Of a DNA stretch of 64,000 nt, positions 47,553 through 57,091 are shown piece by piece. The notes beneath the pieces were generated by a model. That model made no database searches. It saw nothing but the letters and a program-made list of their open reading frames with translations, and was not told where the DNA came from. The first letter of the stretch is position 1. Every line of letters starts with the position of its first letter. Position numbers and translations under genes: made by a program. The stretch is from an uncultured Tateyamaria sp. (GTDB lineage Bacteria > Pseudomonadota > Alphaproteobacteria > Rhodobacterales > Rhodobacteraceae), in the NCBI RefSeq assembly GCF_947494755.1, contig NZ_CANLVZ010000009.1, positions 124,001 to 188,000 of the forward strand, given 5' to 3'.

Positions 47553-48869
47553 TCACCCGTAAACCACTTGCGGCAGCCACAGCGACAGGCCGGGCCAAAG
47601 AATGACAACCATCAGCGCTACGATCTGGATTGCGATGAAAGGCCATTGCGCCGCAAAGATGTCCTGCAGGGTGACATCTGGCGGAGCGGCCCCCTTGAGA
47701 TAGAAGCAGGCCGGCCCGAAGGGCGGCGTCAGATAGGCGATTTGCATCGACAGGTTGAAGACAATCCCGAACCAGATCGGGTCATAGCCAAGCTGTATCA
47801 GCACAGGCAGAAACACCGGCATCGTCAGGAAAAGTATGCCAATCCAGTCGATGAAGAACCCCAGCAGGATGAAAACACTGATCATCACGGCCAGGATCAC
47901 TGCCGGTTCGTTCGAGACCCCGCCCAGTGTCGTGCGCGCAAAGTCGATGCCCCCCATCAGGTTGTATACGCCGATCAGGGCATTGGTGCCGAAAACAAGC
48001 CAGAATACCATTCCGCAGGTACGGAGCGCCTGAACCAGTACATCGCGCAGCATCTCGAAACTAAAGCGCCCCCGCACCCAGGCTGCAACGCCGGCACCAA
48101 AGGCCCCAAGCGCCGCACTCTCAGTGATCGAGGCAAAGCCTGCATAGATCGAAACCAGCACACCGCCCGCCACCAGCATCGGCAGCGCCACACCGCCAAA
48201 CAACTTAAGCTTGTCGGTGAGCGGCATGTCCCGCTCTTCGACGCTCAACGGCGGGCCCAAGGCCGGATTCAACCCGCAGCGGATCAGGATGTAGGCGATG
48301 TAAAGGCCCGCCAGTAATAGTCCGGGCACCAGCGTAGCAAGAAACAGATGGGATATGCTTACCTCGGCCGTCAGCCCGTAGAAGATCAGGATGATCGACG
48401 GTGGAATCATCGTGCCGAGGCTGCCGCCAGCGGTGATCGTGCCGATCGCCAATTTCTTGTCGTAACCCAGTTTCAACATCTGCGGCAAAGCGATGAGGCC
48501 GAGCAAAACGATCTCGCCCCCGATGATACCGGTGGTCGCGCCCAGCAGAACTGCGACGAACGTAGTCACCACGCCGATGCCGCCGCGTAGCCCCCCGGCC
48601 CAGACATGAAAGGCGCGGTAGAGATCGCCCGCCACCCCCGACTTCTCCATGATCGAGGCCATAATCACGAACATCGGAACCGCAATCAGGGCAAAACTAT
48701 CAAGGAATTCGACGGTACGGCTGCCCACGATAAAGAGTGCGTCCCACCCGAATTGCGTGACGGCCAGCACCACCGCTATAGAACCGGACACGAAGGCCAG
48801 CGGCACGCCGAGCATCAGCAACAAGCCCATGGCGCCAATGATCAGCAGCGTCATGGTTGCGATGTCCAT
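47553..48869 (-). CDS. TRAP transporter large permease (DctM type)
   Basis: 438 residues, about 12 helices. DctM signatures: LLMLGVPLAFVSGSIAVVLA, EFLDSFALIAVPMFVIMASI, TTGIIGGEIVLLGLIALPQM, GSLGTMIPPSIILIFYG and the C-terminal MQIAYLTPPFGPACFYLKG. ATG at 48869 overlaps the DctQ stop (TGATG). Drives Na+-dependent uptake with DctP and DctQ. Confidence 0.95.
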   Translation of the reverse strand: MDIATMTLLIIGAMGLLLMLGVPLAFVSGSIAVVLAVTQFGWDALFIVGSRTVEFLDSFALIAVPMFVIMASIMEKSGVAGDLYRAFHVWAGGLRGGIGVVTTFVAVLLGATTGIIGGEIVLLGLIALPQMLKLGYDKKLAIGTITAGGSLGTMIPPSIILIFYGLTAEVSISHLFLATLVPGLLLAGLYIAYILIRCGLNPALGPPLSVEERDMPLTDKLKLFGGVALPMLVAGGVLVSIYAGFASITESAALGAFGAGVAAWVRGRFSFEMLRDVLVQALRTCGMVFWLVFGTNALIGVYNLMGGIDFARTTLGGVSNEPAVILAVMISVFILLGFFIDWIGILFLTMPVFLPVLIQLGYDPIWFGIVFNLSMQIAYLTPPFGPACFYLKGAAPPDVTLQDIFAAQWPFIAIQIVALMVVILWPGLSLWLPQVVYG

Positions 48870-49360
48870 CAGGCCCCCCGCCGTGCGACTACGCGTTGCA
48901 GGACCAGCAGCAGGAACACTGCGCAGCCGACGAACAACAGTGCCTTGAGGTAACTGGGCAACGGGGAGTTGAGCGTGCTGCCGGATCGCTCGGGGTCCCA
49001 GGCTCCCGAAAGGGAGAACCGCCAAAGGGCTTTTTCAGCCATCCGCCAAGCGGCATAGCAGAGGCCCGACAGATAGATAGTTCCGGCCAGCAGACTGAGC
49101 GCGTCGGACATCCGCGCCAACCGGGGTCGCTTGTCCACCAGAAAGGAGATGCGCATGTGAGTGCCTTCGGCCATACAGAAAGCACCGCCGAGGACGAAGC
49201 CAACGGATGCAAGCATGATCGACACCTCATGTGCCCAGGTGGTTGGCGCGTTAAAGCCATAGCGCGCCGCAACTTCATAGACCATCACAAGGATGATCGC
49301 AGCGAAACACCACGCTGACATGCGTCCCAACCATAGGGCAAATCGATCCAAGCTGGTCAT
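48869..49360 (-). CDS. TRAP transporter small permease (DctQ type)
   Basis: 163 residues with four helices: FALWLGRMSAWCFAAIILVM, VYEVAARYGFNAPTTWAHEV, GGAFCMAEGTHMRISFLVD and a last helix KALLFVGCAVFLLLVLQRVV. Matches DctQ architecture. Lies between DctP and DctM genes. Confidence 0.93.
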   Translation of the reverse strand: MTSLDRFALWLGRMSAWCFAAIILVMVYEVAARYGFNAPTTWAHEVSIMLASVGFVLGGAFCMAEGTHMRISFLVDKRPRLARMSDALSLLAGTIYLSGLCYAAWRMAEKALWRFSLSGAWDPERSGSTLNSPLPSYLKALLFVGCAVFLLLVLQRVVARRGA

Positions 49361-49415
49361 TGAAAGGCTCCGACCGGGGCCGCACTCAGCGGCACGACCC
49401 CGTTTCCGTGAGGTA

Positions 49416-50420
49416 TCAATTCAGGCCAATGCTGGCCATGAACGCTTGATGGCTGTCGACCACGGCCTGCGCATCCGCGGATTTAGCCCCCCAATCCGCC
49501 CAGACTTCATTTGTCATCGCCCGGAACTTGGCGGCATCCTCTTCGCCGAATGCGATAAATGTCACCCCCAGTTCATCCTTCGCTTTGGTTTCTGCAGCCG
49601 CATCTTCGGCAGTCAATGTCTCCTGAAGTTCCGCCGACATCGCATTGCAAGCGTCCTCGAACTTTTGCTGGTTTTCAGCCGAAAGTGCATTCCACGCATC
49701 CATTGAGATCGACATTTCTGTTACCGCCATGGAATGGCGTGCAAGGACCGAGTATTTCGCCTGGTTGTGCATTCCCAAGGCGACGTTCAGCGCGACATTC
49801 GCGAGATCAGTGGCATCTAGCACGCCTGTTTCCATCGCTGTCACGCTCTCGCCGACGCCCATGGTAACCAGCGACGCTCCCGCGCGGCTGAGCAGGTCAG
49901 AGGCAAGACCGCCAGGCGCTCGCATCTTGATGCCGTCCAGATCGGCAACCGACTTGATCTCGACCTTGGACGGAATTTGTTCGGAAGGCCAATAGATCGG
50001 ACACACCAGCATGAGATCGTATTTGGCATAGAGCGCGCGCGCGAGCTCCAGCCCGCCGCCTTCGGTGAACCAGCGGTCGCGCGTGGCACTGTCGGGATAG
50101 GCGGCCAGCGTGTCGCCCAGCACGCCGAGGGCAGCATCCTTACCCGCAAAATAGCTGGGTGCGGTGTATTGTCCATCCAGCAGGCCGTTCTCTATGGCGT
50201 CAATCGTTTCACCTGCACCGACAACGGCCCCGCCCGGCAGAACAGTGATGGCTACAGCCCCATCTGTGTCTTCACTAAGCTGTGCAGCCATCGCTTCGAA
50301 GGCCTTGGTGGTCGAGGCGTTGGCGCCCAGAAAAGTCTGCATCTTAAGTTCTGCCGCACCTGCCGCGCAGGTCATGGCAAGAACGCTAGCAGCGCTTATC
50401 GTCAATGTTTTCAGTGTCAT
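49416..50420 (-). CDS. TRAP transporter substrate-binding protein (DctP type)
   Basis: 334 residues, signal peptide MTLKTLTISAASVLAMTCAA. Periplasmic solute receptor with KIRAPGG-like segment DGIKMRAPGGLASDLLSRAG, ALYAKYDLMLVCPIYWPSEQ, and the C-terminal NEVWADWGAKSADAQAVVD. The conserved carboxylate-clamping Arg falls in MRAPGG, so a carboxylate ligand is likely. A strong RBS (ggaggag) precedes the ATG at 50420. Confidence 0.93.
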   Translation of the reverse strand: MTLKTLTISAASVLAMTCAAGAAELKMQTFLGANASTTKAFEAMAAQLSEDTDGAVAITVLPGGAVVGAGETIDAIENGLLDGQYTAPSYFAGKDAALGVLGDTLAAYPDSATRDRWFTEGGGLELARALYAKYDLMLVCPIYWPSEQIPSKVEIKSVADLDGIKMRAPGGLASDLLSRAGASLVTMGVGESVTAMETGVLDATDLANVALNVALGMHNQAKYSVLARHSMAVTEMSISMDAWNALSAENQQKFEDACNAMSAELQETLTAEDAAAETKAKDELGVTFIAFGEEDAAKFRAMTNEVWADWGAKSADAQAVVDSHQAFMASIGLN

Positions 50421-50451
50421 TGTGTCTCCTCCCATAAGGTTTGGTTGCGGC

Positions 50452-51351
50452 TTAGGCCGCTATTTTCGGTTTTTTCATTTGAAGAATGTCGCGGGTTTCT
50501 GCGACGGTCGCAGGCTCACGCCCCAGGCTGCGGGCTTGCGCCACGATCTTGTTGATGACCTCTGCATTGGTCATGTGCCGCGCGCCGTCCATGTAGGCGT
50601 AATCTCCAAGACCGATGGAGATGTGCCCACCCTGTCGGATGATTTGTTCGGTCAGATGAAACAGATCACCCTTGTAGTTCACGACCGTCCAGACCGTCTG
50701 AAAATCCTTGGGCAAGAAGGCGGTATGCGCATCCAGACCGGCTTGCGTGCCCGGGTGGCCGGCAAAGATGATCTCGTCCGTCATGCAAAAGCAGACGTAG
50801 GCGGGGTCGCGCAGGACACCCATTTTCAAGAATTGTTCAATCTGCCTGGTAAAGCTGACATTCCAACTGACAAGATATGGTTTGAGACCGTAGCGTTCGA
50901 TGCGATCAGCGAAATACATCAGCGTCTCGGTCGAGTTCTTATAAATCAGGTCGGTCGTGTCATATGTGCCGGTATCGGGATTCCACCAATCGACATTCAC
51001 GCTGCCGCAATCCATCGGCGCGAAGTCCGGCGCGGTCTCGGCCGTTTTCATCATGGCCTCGACAGCGGCAAATCGTTCGCGAGCGTCGGCATCGTTGGCC
51101 ACGTACCCGAGCGTCGGGTGGATCAGAATGTCGGACTGCGCGCGGATACCAGCATTGGTTTCAAGATAGAACTCTGACGCGTGATCCGGCGCGCCGTCTT
51201 CCTTGCGCCCATGGTAGTGAAACACGGATGCGCCTGCATCGTAACAGCTTTTCGCATCGGCAATGATCTCGCGCGGAAGGAACGGTACATGCGGATTGCC
51301 TCGACGCGTTGCCAACTCGTTGACACGCGCTTCAATAATAACCTTCTCCAC
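50452..51351 (-). CDS. Beta-keto acid cleavage enzyme (BKACE, formerly DUF849)
   Basis: 299 residues. Zn-dependent: condenses a beta-keto acid with acetyl-CoA to give acetoacetate and a CoA ester (Kce and dehydrocarnitine-cleaving relatives). Seen: MEKVIIEARVNELATRRGNP, Zn ligands HYHG (about residues 46-49), HPTLGYVAND, a MDCGSVNVDWWNP strand, and GGHISIGLGDYAYMDG near the C-terminus. First gene of the operon. The real substrate is not readable from sequence. Confidence 0.93.
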   Translation of the reverse strand: MEKVIIEARVNELATRRGNPHVPFLPREIIADAKSCYDAGASVFHYHGRKEDGAPDHASEFYLETNAGIRAQSDILIHPTLGYVANDADARERFAAVEAMMKTAETAPDFAPMDCGSVNVDWWNPDTGTYDTTDLIYKNSTETLMYFADRIERYGLKPYLVSWNVSFTRQIEQFLKMGVLRDPAYVCFCMTDEIIFAGHPGTQAGLDAHTAFLPKDFQTVWTVVNYKGDLFHLTEQIIRQGGHISIGLGDYAYMDGARHMTNAEVINKIVAQARSLGREPATVAETRDILQMKKPKIAA

Positions 51352-51481
51352 AGTTTCATCCTCCCGCTAGCGGCCGTTTCTGGCCGCACCTACGAGAGGC
51401 TATAGGGCAGAATCAGGTCAATTGATATATAAAGTTATATAAGGTGTTGCGATTTCCACTAGATTATATATCTTAAGGTAT
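51352..51481. promoter_or_regulatory. AT-rich divergent promoter between BKACE operon and LuxR gene
   Basis: 130 bp with several TA-rich dyads, including TATATAA and its complement TTATATA around 51424-51440, and TTATATATC further on near 51464. Such repeated AT-rich half-sites fit binding of the LuxR-type regulator next door. Confidence 0.5.
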
Positions 51482-52351
51482 ATGATTGAGCCACCTCCCC
51501 CTCGAACCCTAGATGTAACCAGCCTGCTTGGCGGTGCCTTTCCGGGGCACACTATGCAGCGGCTACGCACGCCGGACGGCGATTATCGCTACAGTTATGT
51601 AAGTGTAGAGGTTCAAGCCGCCTTCGGCCTTGATGCACAAGCACTCATGGCAGAGACCGCTGTTGACCATTCATGGATCCATGCCGATGACCGGGAGCGC
51701 TTTGTGGCGGCCCTCGAACACTCGTCGAAGCACTTGACGACGCTGGATGAGGAGGTTCGCGTGCTTTTGCAATCTGGTGGGACCAAATGGGTCCGCTCCT
51801 TGGGTCAGCCGCGCCGCATGAACGATGGCACTGTGATCTGGGACGGCGTCGCGCTTGATGTCACGGACCGGCGCGAAGCTTTGATGGCCTTGGAGCGCGC
51901 GCTGAGCGACGCACGACGCAATGAAGTTTCCGAAAGCCGGTTCGCCGCGATTGCAACCCAGGATGTGTTGCAGCCGCTGAACGCTCTGGCGGAGGCGGTG
52001 GCCGCGCTTGAAAGCCACGGCAGAACCGACCTCAACGGCGTAGCGCCCCAGGTGACGGAGGTGGTGCGCAGGTTCGATGACTTCACCCGAGCTCTCTCTG
52101 CCACCCGTTCAATGGTCGAGGCACACCCAACGCAAATCGAACGGCTGCAGGCGACACAGACCACCGTTTGCAGTTCTCTGACTGCCCGGCAACTGGAGAT
52201 CATGCAACTTGTTCACACTGGTGCCTCGAACCAAGATATCGCCGAGGCGCTGTCGATTTCGATCGGAACGGTGAAACTGCATATTTCAGCGATCTTAAAA
52301 CGCACCAAGGCGCGTAATCGCACAGAAGCTTCGCGCCTTTGTTTTGGGTGA
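51482..52351 (+). CDS. PAS-domain LuxR-family transcriptional regulator
   Basis: 289 residues. PAS domain (MQRLRTPDGDYRYSYVSVEV, WIHADDRERFVAALEHSS, VIWDGVALDVTDRREALMAL), a helical linker, and a C-terminal GerE/LuxR helix-turn-helix (SLTARQLEIMQLVHTGASNQ, DIAEALSISIGTVKLHISA, ILKRTKARNRTEA). No autoinducer domain, so it senses a cytoplasmic ligand. Divergent from the BKACE operon, which it probably controls. Confidence 0.9.
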   Translation: MIEPPPPRTLDVTSLLGGAFPGHTMQRLRTPDGDYRYSYVSVEVQAAFGLDAQALMAETAVDHSWIHADDRERFVAALEHSSKHLTTLDEEVRVLLQSGGTKWVRSLGQPRRMNDGTVIWDGVALDVTDRREALMALERALSDARRNEVSESRFAAIATQDVLQPLNALAEAVAALESHGRTDLNGVAPQVTEVVRRFDDFTRALSATRSMVEAHPTQIERLQATQTTVCSSLTARQLEIMQLVHTGASNQDIAEALSISIGTVKLHISAILKRTKARNRTEASRLCFG

Positions 52352-52665
52352 ACCATTGCGGCAGTTGGGAGCAAAATGATGGCTGGCGGGTGTTAAAAGT
52401 AATGTACCATTTCAATATAATTGCCGCGTGGGAATTTCGCGAAGTCCATGACAAATCTTGGCCGGACAGCGGACGCGTTCGAGTTGGCGAGTAACTTAGG
52501 TTAGGCAGGTAAGTGCCAGCTCGTTTCCACGCGGCCTTTCCGCGAAACGGTTGTTCATGGAATGCGCAAAAACGGCCGGCATCCCGCCTCCGACCTCGTG
52601 TACACCGCGAGTTCGTCGAGATTCCTGCGCTGAGGTCCGATATTTGTGTAAATCCCGGATACAAA
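52352..52665. other. Gene-free stretch
   Basis: Broken frames only. Between the LuxR gene and transposase remnant; likely decayed DNA. Confidence 0.4.
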
Positions 52666-52998
52666 TTATGTGAGCGATACCTGAACTGCGACTCCTATTG
52701 GCGTTATCCGTGGGTGGCCTAGATATCGATACTGCGGCGGGATCATGCGGCCATCGTCGACGAGTAGCCAGACCAGCGGTAGATTCACCGGGTCATGCCT
52801 CACCTGCATCTTGCCGCAGCACCGTCCGACCAACGACGCAAAGGCATCACTCCAGTCATGCACCCCCAAAAGCGTGATCCCGGTGCGCCCGAGTGCTTCA
52901 TGACGCGTATTGTGATCCCGACAAACCGCCAGAGGAAGCCAGTCCTCGAACTCCGTCAGGGTCAGGACCGCATGTTTCTTGCTGGCGTAATCGCCCAT
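52666..52998 (-). pseudogene. C-terminal remnant of a Mu-type transposase
   Basis: The minus frame shows VLTLTEFEDWLPLAVCRDHN, TRHEALGRTG, GVHDWSDAFASLVGRCCGKM and VRHDPVNLPLVWLLVDDGRM, in the order seen at the C-terminus of Mu/TnsB-like transposases, including YRYLGHPRITPI. The DDE catalytic domain is missing. A fragment of a lost transposon. Confidence 0.7.
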
Positions 52999-53160
52999 GT
53001 CGTCATCATCAGCCTTGCCGGTTTGATTGTCGGCGGCAAGCTTCTCTTATGCGGGGCTGGATCGGCAGCCAAGTTCTTTGGCATCCCAACAATGGTGATC
53101 GGGCAGATATTGGTGGGCTTTGGAACACCGACGCTCAAGCTTGTGACGAGCCTGCGAGCG
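52999..53160 (+). pseudogene. N-terminal remnant of a CaCA-type Na+/Ca2+ antiporter (YrbG-like)
   Basis: Plus-strand frame with VVIISLAGLIVGGKLLLCGA, AKFFGIPTMVIGQILVGFGT and PTLKLVTSLRAV. This matches the first alpha repeat of calcium/sodium antiporters (usual GFGTSTPEL is altered to GFGTPTLKL). Only about 55 residues are left. The breakpoint meets the Mu-type transposase remnant, so insertion of that transposon may have split the gene. Confidence 0.6.
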
Positions 53161-53437
53161 GTACCTGACCTGATCCTCCAAAACCTCCGTCAGGCCTAAA
53201 TTTTAGGTCATCACTGGCTTGGGCAACATAAAGACGCATTCGCACCGCGCACTGGATATGTGGTCGTCGGTAGCGCGACGTGTGGTCGGGCGCGGCGCAG
53301 AACCTCGGGCGCGCCAGGCTGATTTGGGTCGCTATGTTGACCCGGTTCGTCGAATTCCAAGCCGATTCCGGGGGGCCATTATCCCTTGCGCTTGCGTTTA
53401 CAGCCAGTAGGCTCGGCACAAAGCTTGGGAGCTGTCG

Positions 53438-54658
53438 ATGAGAAAAGAGAGCCAGATCAGAGTGTTGTTCCCATATGCCGACGGGGACACGATCGGCGGC
53501 AGTCACACCTCGTCACTCACACTCGCAACGCAACTTGATCGGCGCGACTTTTCCCCCATGGTCATGCTGCACGGACAACCGGGCGCACTCGGTCGTCATG
53601 TAGAGGAACTCGGGTTGCAGACGCGCCGGTTGGAACAGCCGCCCGTCATGGCCGGTCGCTTGAAACGCGGGCAGCGCGATGCTTCCTTTCCCGGCTACAT
53701 GCTGCGCGCTGTCCCGGCACTGGTGCGCGTGCTTCGGCGGGAACGCATCGACATCGTACATACCAATGACGGCGGGATGCATGCGAGTTGGGCCTTACCG
53801 GCAAAGATGGCCGGTGCCCGCTTCATCTGGCATCATCGGCAAGCGCCAGATGCGCGGGGCGTCAATATGATCGCACCGCTTTTCGCCGATCGCATCCTCT
53901 CGGTGTCGGAGTTTTCACGCCCTTCGCGACCCATCAGGAGTGTTGCAAACCGGTTCGAGGTGGTAAGGAGCCCATTCAGTCTGTCGCCCGATCTGCCCGA
54001 CCGCAAGGCCGCGCGACATGCCCTTTTGTCCGAAATCGGCGCGCCTTCGGATGCCGTCCTTATCGGGTATTTTGGCGCGTTGACCCCGCGCAAACGGCCC
54101 GACCACTTCGTTCGGGTCATTCACGAACTACGCACGGCCATGCCCGATCGCGCCGTCCATGGGGTCGTCTTTGGTGCCGAGCCTGTCGGCGGGCTTGAGG
54201 TCGAAGCGCAATGCCGCGCGCTGATCGCAGAACTGGGGCTGATCGGTCATGTGCATTTGATGGGCCACCGCACTCCGGTGGACCCGCTTTTGGCGGCAGT
54301 AGATGTTCAGGCCGTCACGGCGCTGGACGAACCGTTTGGGCGCACTTTGATTGAGGCGATGCACCTTGGCACGCCTGTTGTGGCCACGCGCCATGGGGGC
54401 AATCCCGAGGCAATCATCGATGGGCAAAGCGGGTATTTGGTGGACCACATCGACCCCGCTGCGTTTGTTCCCGCGATCAGGAAGGTTCTGGACGAACCCG
54501 AAAAACGCCGCCAGATCACCGAGGCGGCAGCACGATTTGCCCGCAATCTGACAATCGAGGCACATGTTGCAAAGGTCTCGGCCGTTTACCGGGAATTGGC
54601 CGCAAGACCCACACCCAAGCACAACACCTCCGGCGACGGCAAGGAAGGCATGCCATGA
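53438..54658 (+). CDS. Glycosyltransferase family 4 protein
   Basis: 406 residues, GT-B fold: N-terminal IRVLFPYADGDTIGGSHTSS acceptor loop, IDIVHTNDGGMHASWALPAK, the link VVRSPFSLSPD, donor domain YFGALTPRKRPDHFVRVIHE, and the GT4 E-x7-E region EPFGRTLIEAMHLGTPVVAT. Adds a sugar to a cell-surface glycan. The stop overlaps the sulfotransferase start (ATGA). Confidence 0.92.
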   Translation: MRKESQIRVLFPYADGDTIGGSHTSSLTLATQLDRRDFSPMVMLHGQPGALGRHVEELGLQTRRLEQPPVMAGRLKRGQRDASFPGYMLRAVPALVRVLRRERIDIVHTNDGGMHASWALPAKMAGARFIWHHRQAPDARGVNMIAPLFADRILSVSEFSRPSRPIRSVANRFEVVRSPFSLSPDLPDRKAARHALLSEIGAPSDAVLIGYFGALTPRKRPDHFVRVIHELRTAMPDRAVHGVVFGAEPVGGLEVEAQCRALIAELGLIGHVHLMGHRTPVDPLLAAVDVQAVTALDEPFGRTLIEAMHLGTPVVATRHGGNPEAIIDGQSGYLVDHIDPAAFVPAIRKVLDEPEKRRQITEAAARFARNLTIEAHVAKVSAVYRELAARPTPKHNTSGDGKEGMP

Positions 54659-55617
54659 CTGACGGTCGCGACATTCTGCCGGGCCGCCTGGCCGAACATG
54701 ATGGGCAGGCACCTATCCAGGTACTCTATATCGGCGGATATGGGCGCAGCGGTTCAACCGTCGTCGATATCGCGCTTGGGCAATTCCCGGGCGTTTTCGG
54801 AGCCGGGGAAATGGGAAACCTTCAGCGTCACGTCTGGGCAAACAACGAATACTGTGCGTGCGGCGCCCAGGTGCGTGACTGTGAATTGTGGTCCGTCATC
54901 GTTGAACGCTGGCTGGAGGGAGAACCGCCCGGGACGATGGAGCGGTACAAGCGCCTCTCAGAACGCTTCGAAGCACTGCGCAATCCGCTCCAGCTTTTGG
55001 GGGCGATGACGTGGACTAGGTCCTTTCGCGAATATGCGCGGCTTACACGCAGCCTGTTCGCAGCGATCCGGCAAACGGCCAACTGCCGTGTGATCGTTGA
55101 CTCCTCAAAATCCCCAAGCCGAGCCATCGCGCTTTCGAGAACACCGGGCGTGGATCTGTCCCTTTTGCATCTGATGCGCGATGGACGTGGGGTTGCGTGG
55201 TCGATGATGAAGTCTCTTGAGGTGGATCCAAGCGCAGGTGTGCAACGCTCTGTGGGTGGAGCCCCGGCATTACGGACCACGCATCGTTGGATCGCGTTCA
55301 ACATATTGGCGGAATTTGCGGCCTCGCGCCTTGGCAAGAAACGATCAACCCGCCTGCGCTATGAAGACTTCACAGCCGATCCTGTCGCCGCGTTGCAACC
55401 GGTTCTGGCGATGATTGGCGTATCGCCTGCGGCCTCAGATACCCCAGATCTTGCTGAGATTGTGGCGGACCACCAGGTTGCAGGAAGCCGCATCCGTATG
55501 GGCGGTGCACTTCGCATTTCGCGCGACGCGTCGTGGGAGACAAAAATGCCCGAAAGGGATCGATTGCAGGTCCAGCGCCGCGCGGGCTGGATGCTAAACC
55601 GCTATGGCTACCTTTGA
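54655..55617 (+). CDS. Sulfotransferase family protein
   Basis: 320 residues. 5'-phosphosulfate loop YIGGYGRSGSTVVDIALGQF, then GEMGNLQRHVWANNEYCACG (Cys pair typical of one roseobacter group), RVIVDSSKSPSRAIALSRTP, and LHLMRDGRGVAWSMMKS for PAPS 3'-phosphate binding. Coupled to the GT4 gene; the pair may build a sulfated oligosaccharide. Different subfamily from the sulfotransferase at 36983-37822. Confidence 0.9.
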   Translation: MTDGRDILPGRLAEHDGQAPIQVLYIGGYGRSGSTVVDIALGQFPGVFGAGEMGNLQRHVWANNEYCACGAQVRDCELWSVIVERWLEGEPPGTMERYKRLSERFEALRNPLQLLGAMTWTRSFREYARLTRSLFAAIRQTANCRVIVDSSKSPSRAIALSRTPGVDLSLLHLMRDGRGVAWSMMKSLEVDPSAGVQRSVGGAPALRTTHRWIAFNILAEFAASRLGKKRSTRLRYEDFTADPVAALQPVLAMIGVSPAASDTPDLAEIVADHQVAGSRIRMGGALRISRDASWETKMPERDRLQVQRRAGWMLNRYGYL

Positions 55618-56536
55618 GTCGTTCCTGTTCGCGCTGCGGGCCAGCTGTGACAGCTTGTCAGGTAACCGTTCATCAAGAAGCCGCTGACCATGTTCGATGC
55701 GTCCATGGCAAGGTGGATTGCAAATTTAAGCACAATCCCTGCTCGACTACGACAGCGAACAGCAGCATCGGGTCATTTCATTGGTTCACCGCACCAAGCG
55801 CCTCTATCAATCCTTGCCCCATGCAGAACGCAGCCATCTTCTCAGTATTGTAGATATCCGGTCGGTCGGTTTCTCAACACCAAAAAGTTGTGCTTGCCGT
55901 CATCCTACAATTAACGGCTCAGACCATCGTTTCGAGGTCCAGAAGAAACGTATCGGTGTTGTCCACGTAGCTGCATGAACCGGTCAGATCCACGGCGGCA
56001 TATGTATCCGACCCGGAGCACGAGTTTGAGTATGGATTCACCCGGCTGCAAGGGCTCAGCAGCGCACTGAAAAAACATCTGGCGTTGAGATGCCGCGGAC
56101 CGTCAGTCAAAAAATTGAGCTGGTCCACCCGCATTTGAAGTCTGCCGGGCACATCGTACGACCGATTAAGCACGGCACCGTCATGGCAACGCGGGGCGGG
56201 CCGTAGTCGGCGAAGCAGGTCCGGATTAGCCCATAACCTAAGGATTTAGGGTTGGCCATGACAGGTGCGGCCCGTCCCTGCCATTAACCATAGTACGTCG
56301 TTGCTGCGGTGCGATCCATCGAAGGAGACATTCGCTGCAACTGCGCAATCGAATGAGATGTGAACTGACCGTTTCCTGATCTTTCGGTCGTCGGTAAGCT
56401 ACGTAGCCAGATCTAGCGTGGATCGGTCGGACTAGTTCGTAGACACCTGTGCGAATTGCCTGGCATTCATATGTGCTTTTGGATCTTATGTCGGGCCGTG
56501 TGACCTGCTATCCTTCTCATCGTTCAGCAAGTCCTA
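55618..56536. other. Gene-poor stretch with an unassigned frame
   Basis: No supported gene. A minus-strand 84-codon frame (55919-56173, starting MLNRSYDVPGRLQMRVDQLN) has protein-like composition and three Cys but no family or clear RBS, so it is left unassigned. The rest consists of broken frames. Confidence 0.35.
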
Positions 56537-56890
56537 ATGATTACGGTCGGAGCCCATCGTGGCGGCGTCAAAGTTGGAGCAGGAAGCGGCGGTGCCACTT
56601 CACTTGAGCGGAAGATCAGGTGCCATGGAAATCTTGCGGAAAACGCCCCTATTTTCCTTCTGGCGCTAGCATTCTTGGAGCTATCAGATGCTTCGGTGAC
56701 TGTGTGGGCGCAATTGCTGCTGCCTTTGTCGCAGCGCGTCTGCTCCATGTTCTCGCGTTCGCATCCGAAGCTGGCTCTCACCTCGCCCAAGGCAGTTTCA
56801 TCTTTCCGGCCATGCGGTCTGTCAGGGCGATCTCGACTGCGCTCATTGGCATTGGCACAAGAGTTTACTTGCTTGTGCGGGTCTACCCCC
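56537..56890 (+). pseudogene. MAPEG-family gene remnant
   Basis: GSGGATSLERKIRCHGNLAE and NAPIFLLALAFLELS in one frame, then VGAIAAAFVAARLLHVLAFA and a last helix in another. MAPEG order is right (RxxxN/HGNxxE, then RLLHAxxF), but a frameshift near 56690 breaks it. Not closely similar to the intact MAPEG at 24240. The stretch 56891-57091 holds nothing further. Confidence 0.65.
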
Positions 56891-57091
56891 TCGTCGGAGG
56901 AGCACGATGTGACGGGGACGACTCCTGACTGTCGCTATGCTTTGGCTGACTGCTAGCCTCTCCATTACCGAGGACGCTCGACATCACGGTGGTCTCTGAT
57001 CATGAATTGATCACAATGCGGGACGATGCTGCCATAAGGTCGCGCACCACCACCGTCTGGTTGCGCCGAAGTCACAGCATGTTGCTTCCGT

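Noticed and set aside
46773-48317. Long plus-strand frame of 514 codons
   Set aside because: It is antisense to the fused E1 and DctM genes; composition is Arg/Gln/His-rich and has no domain. A GC-driven shadow.
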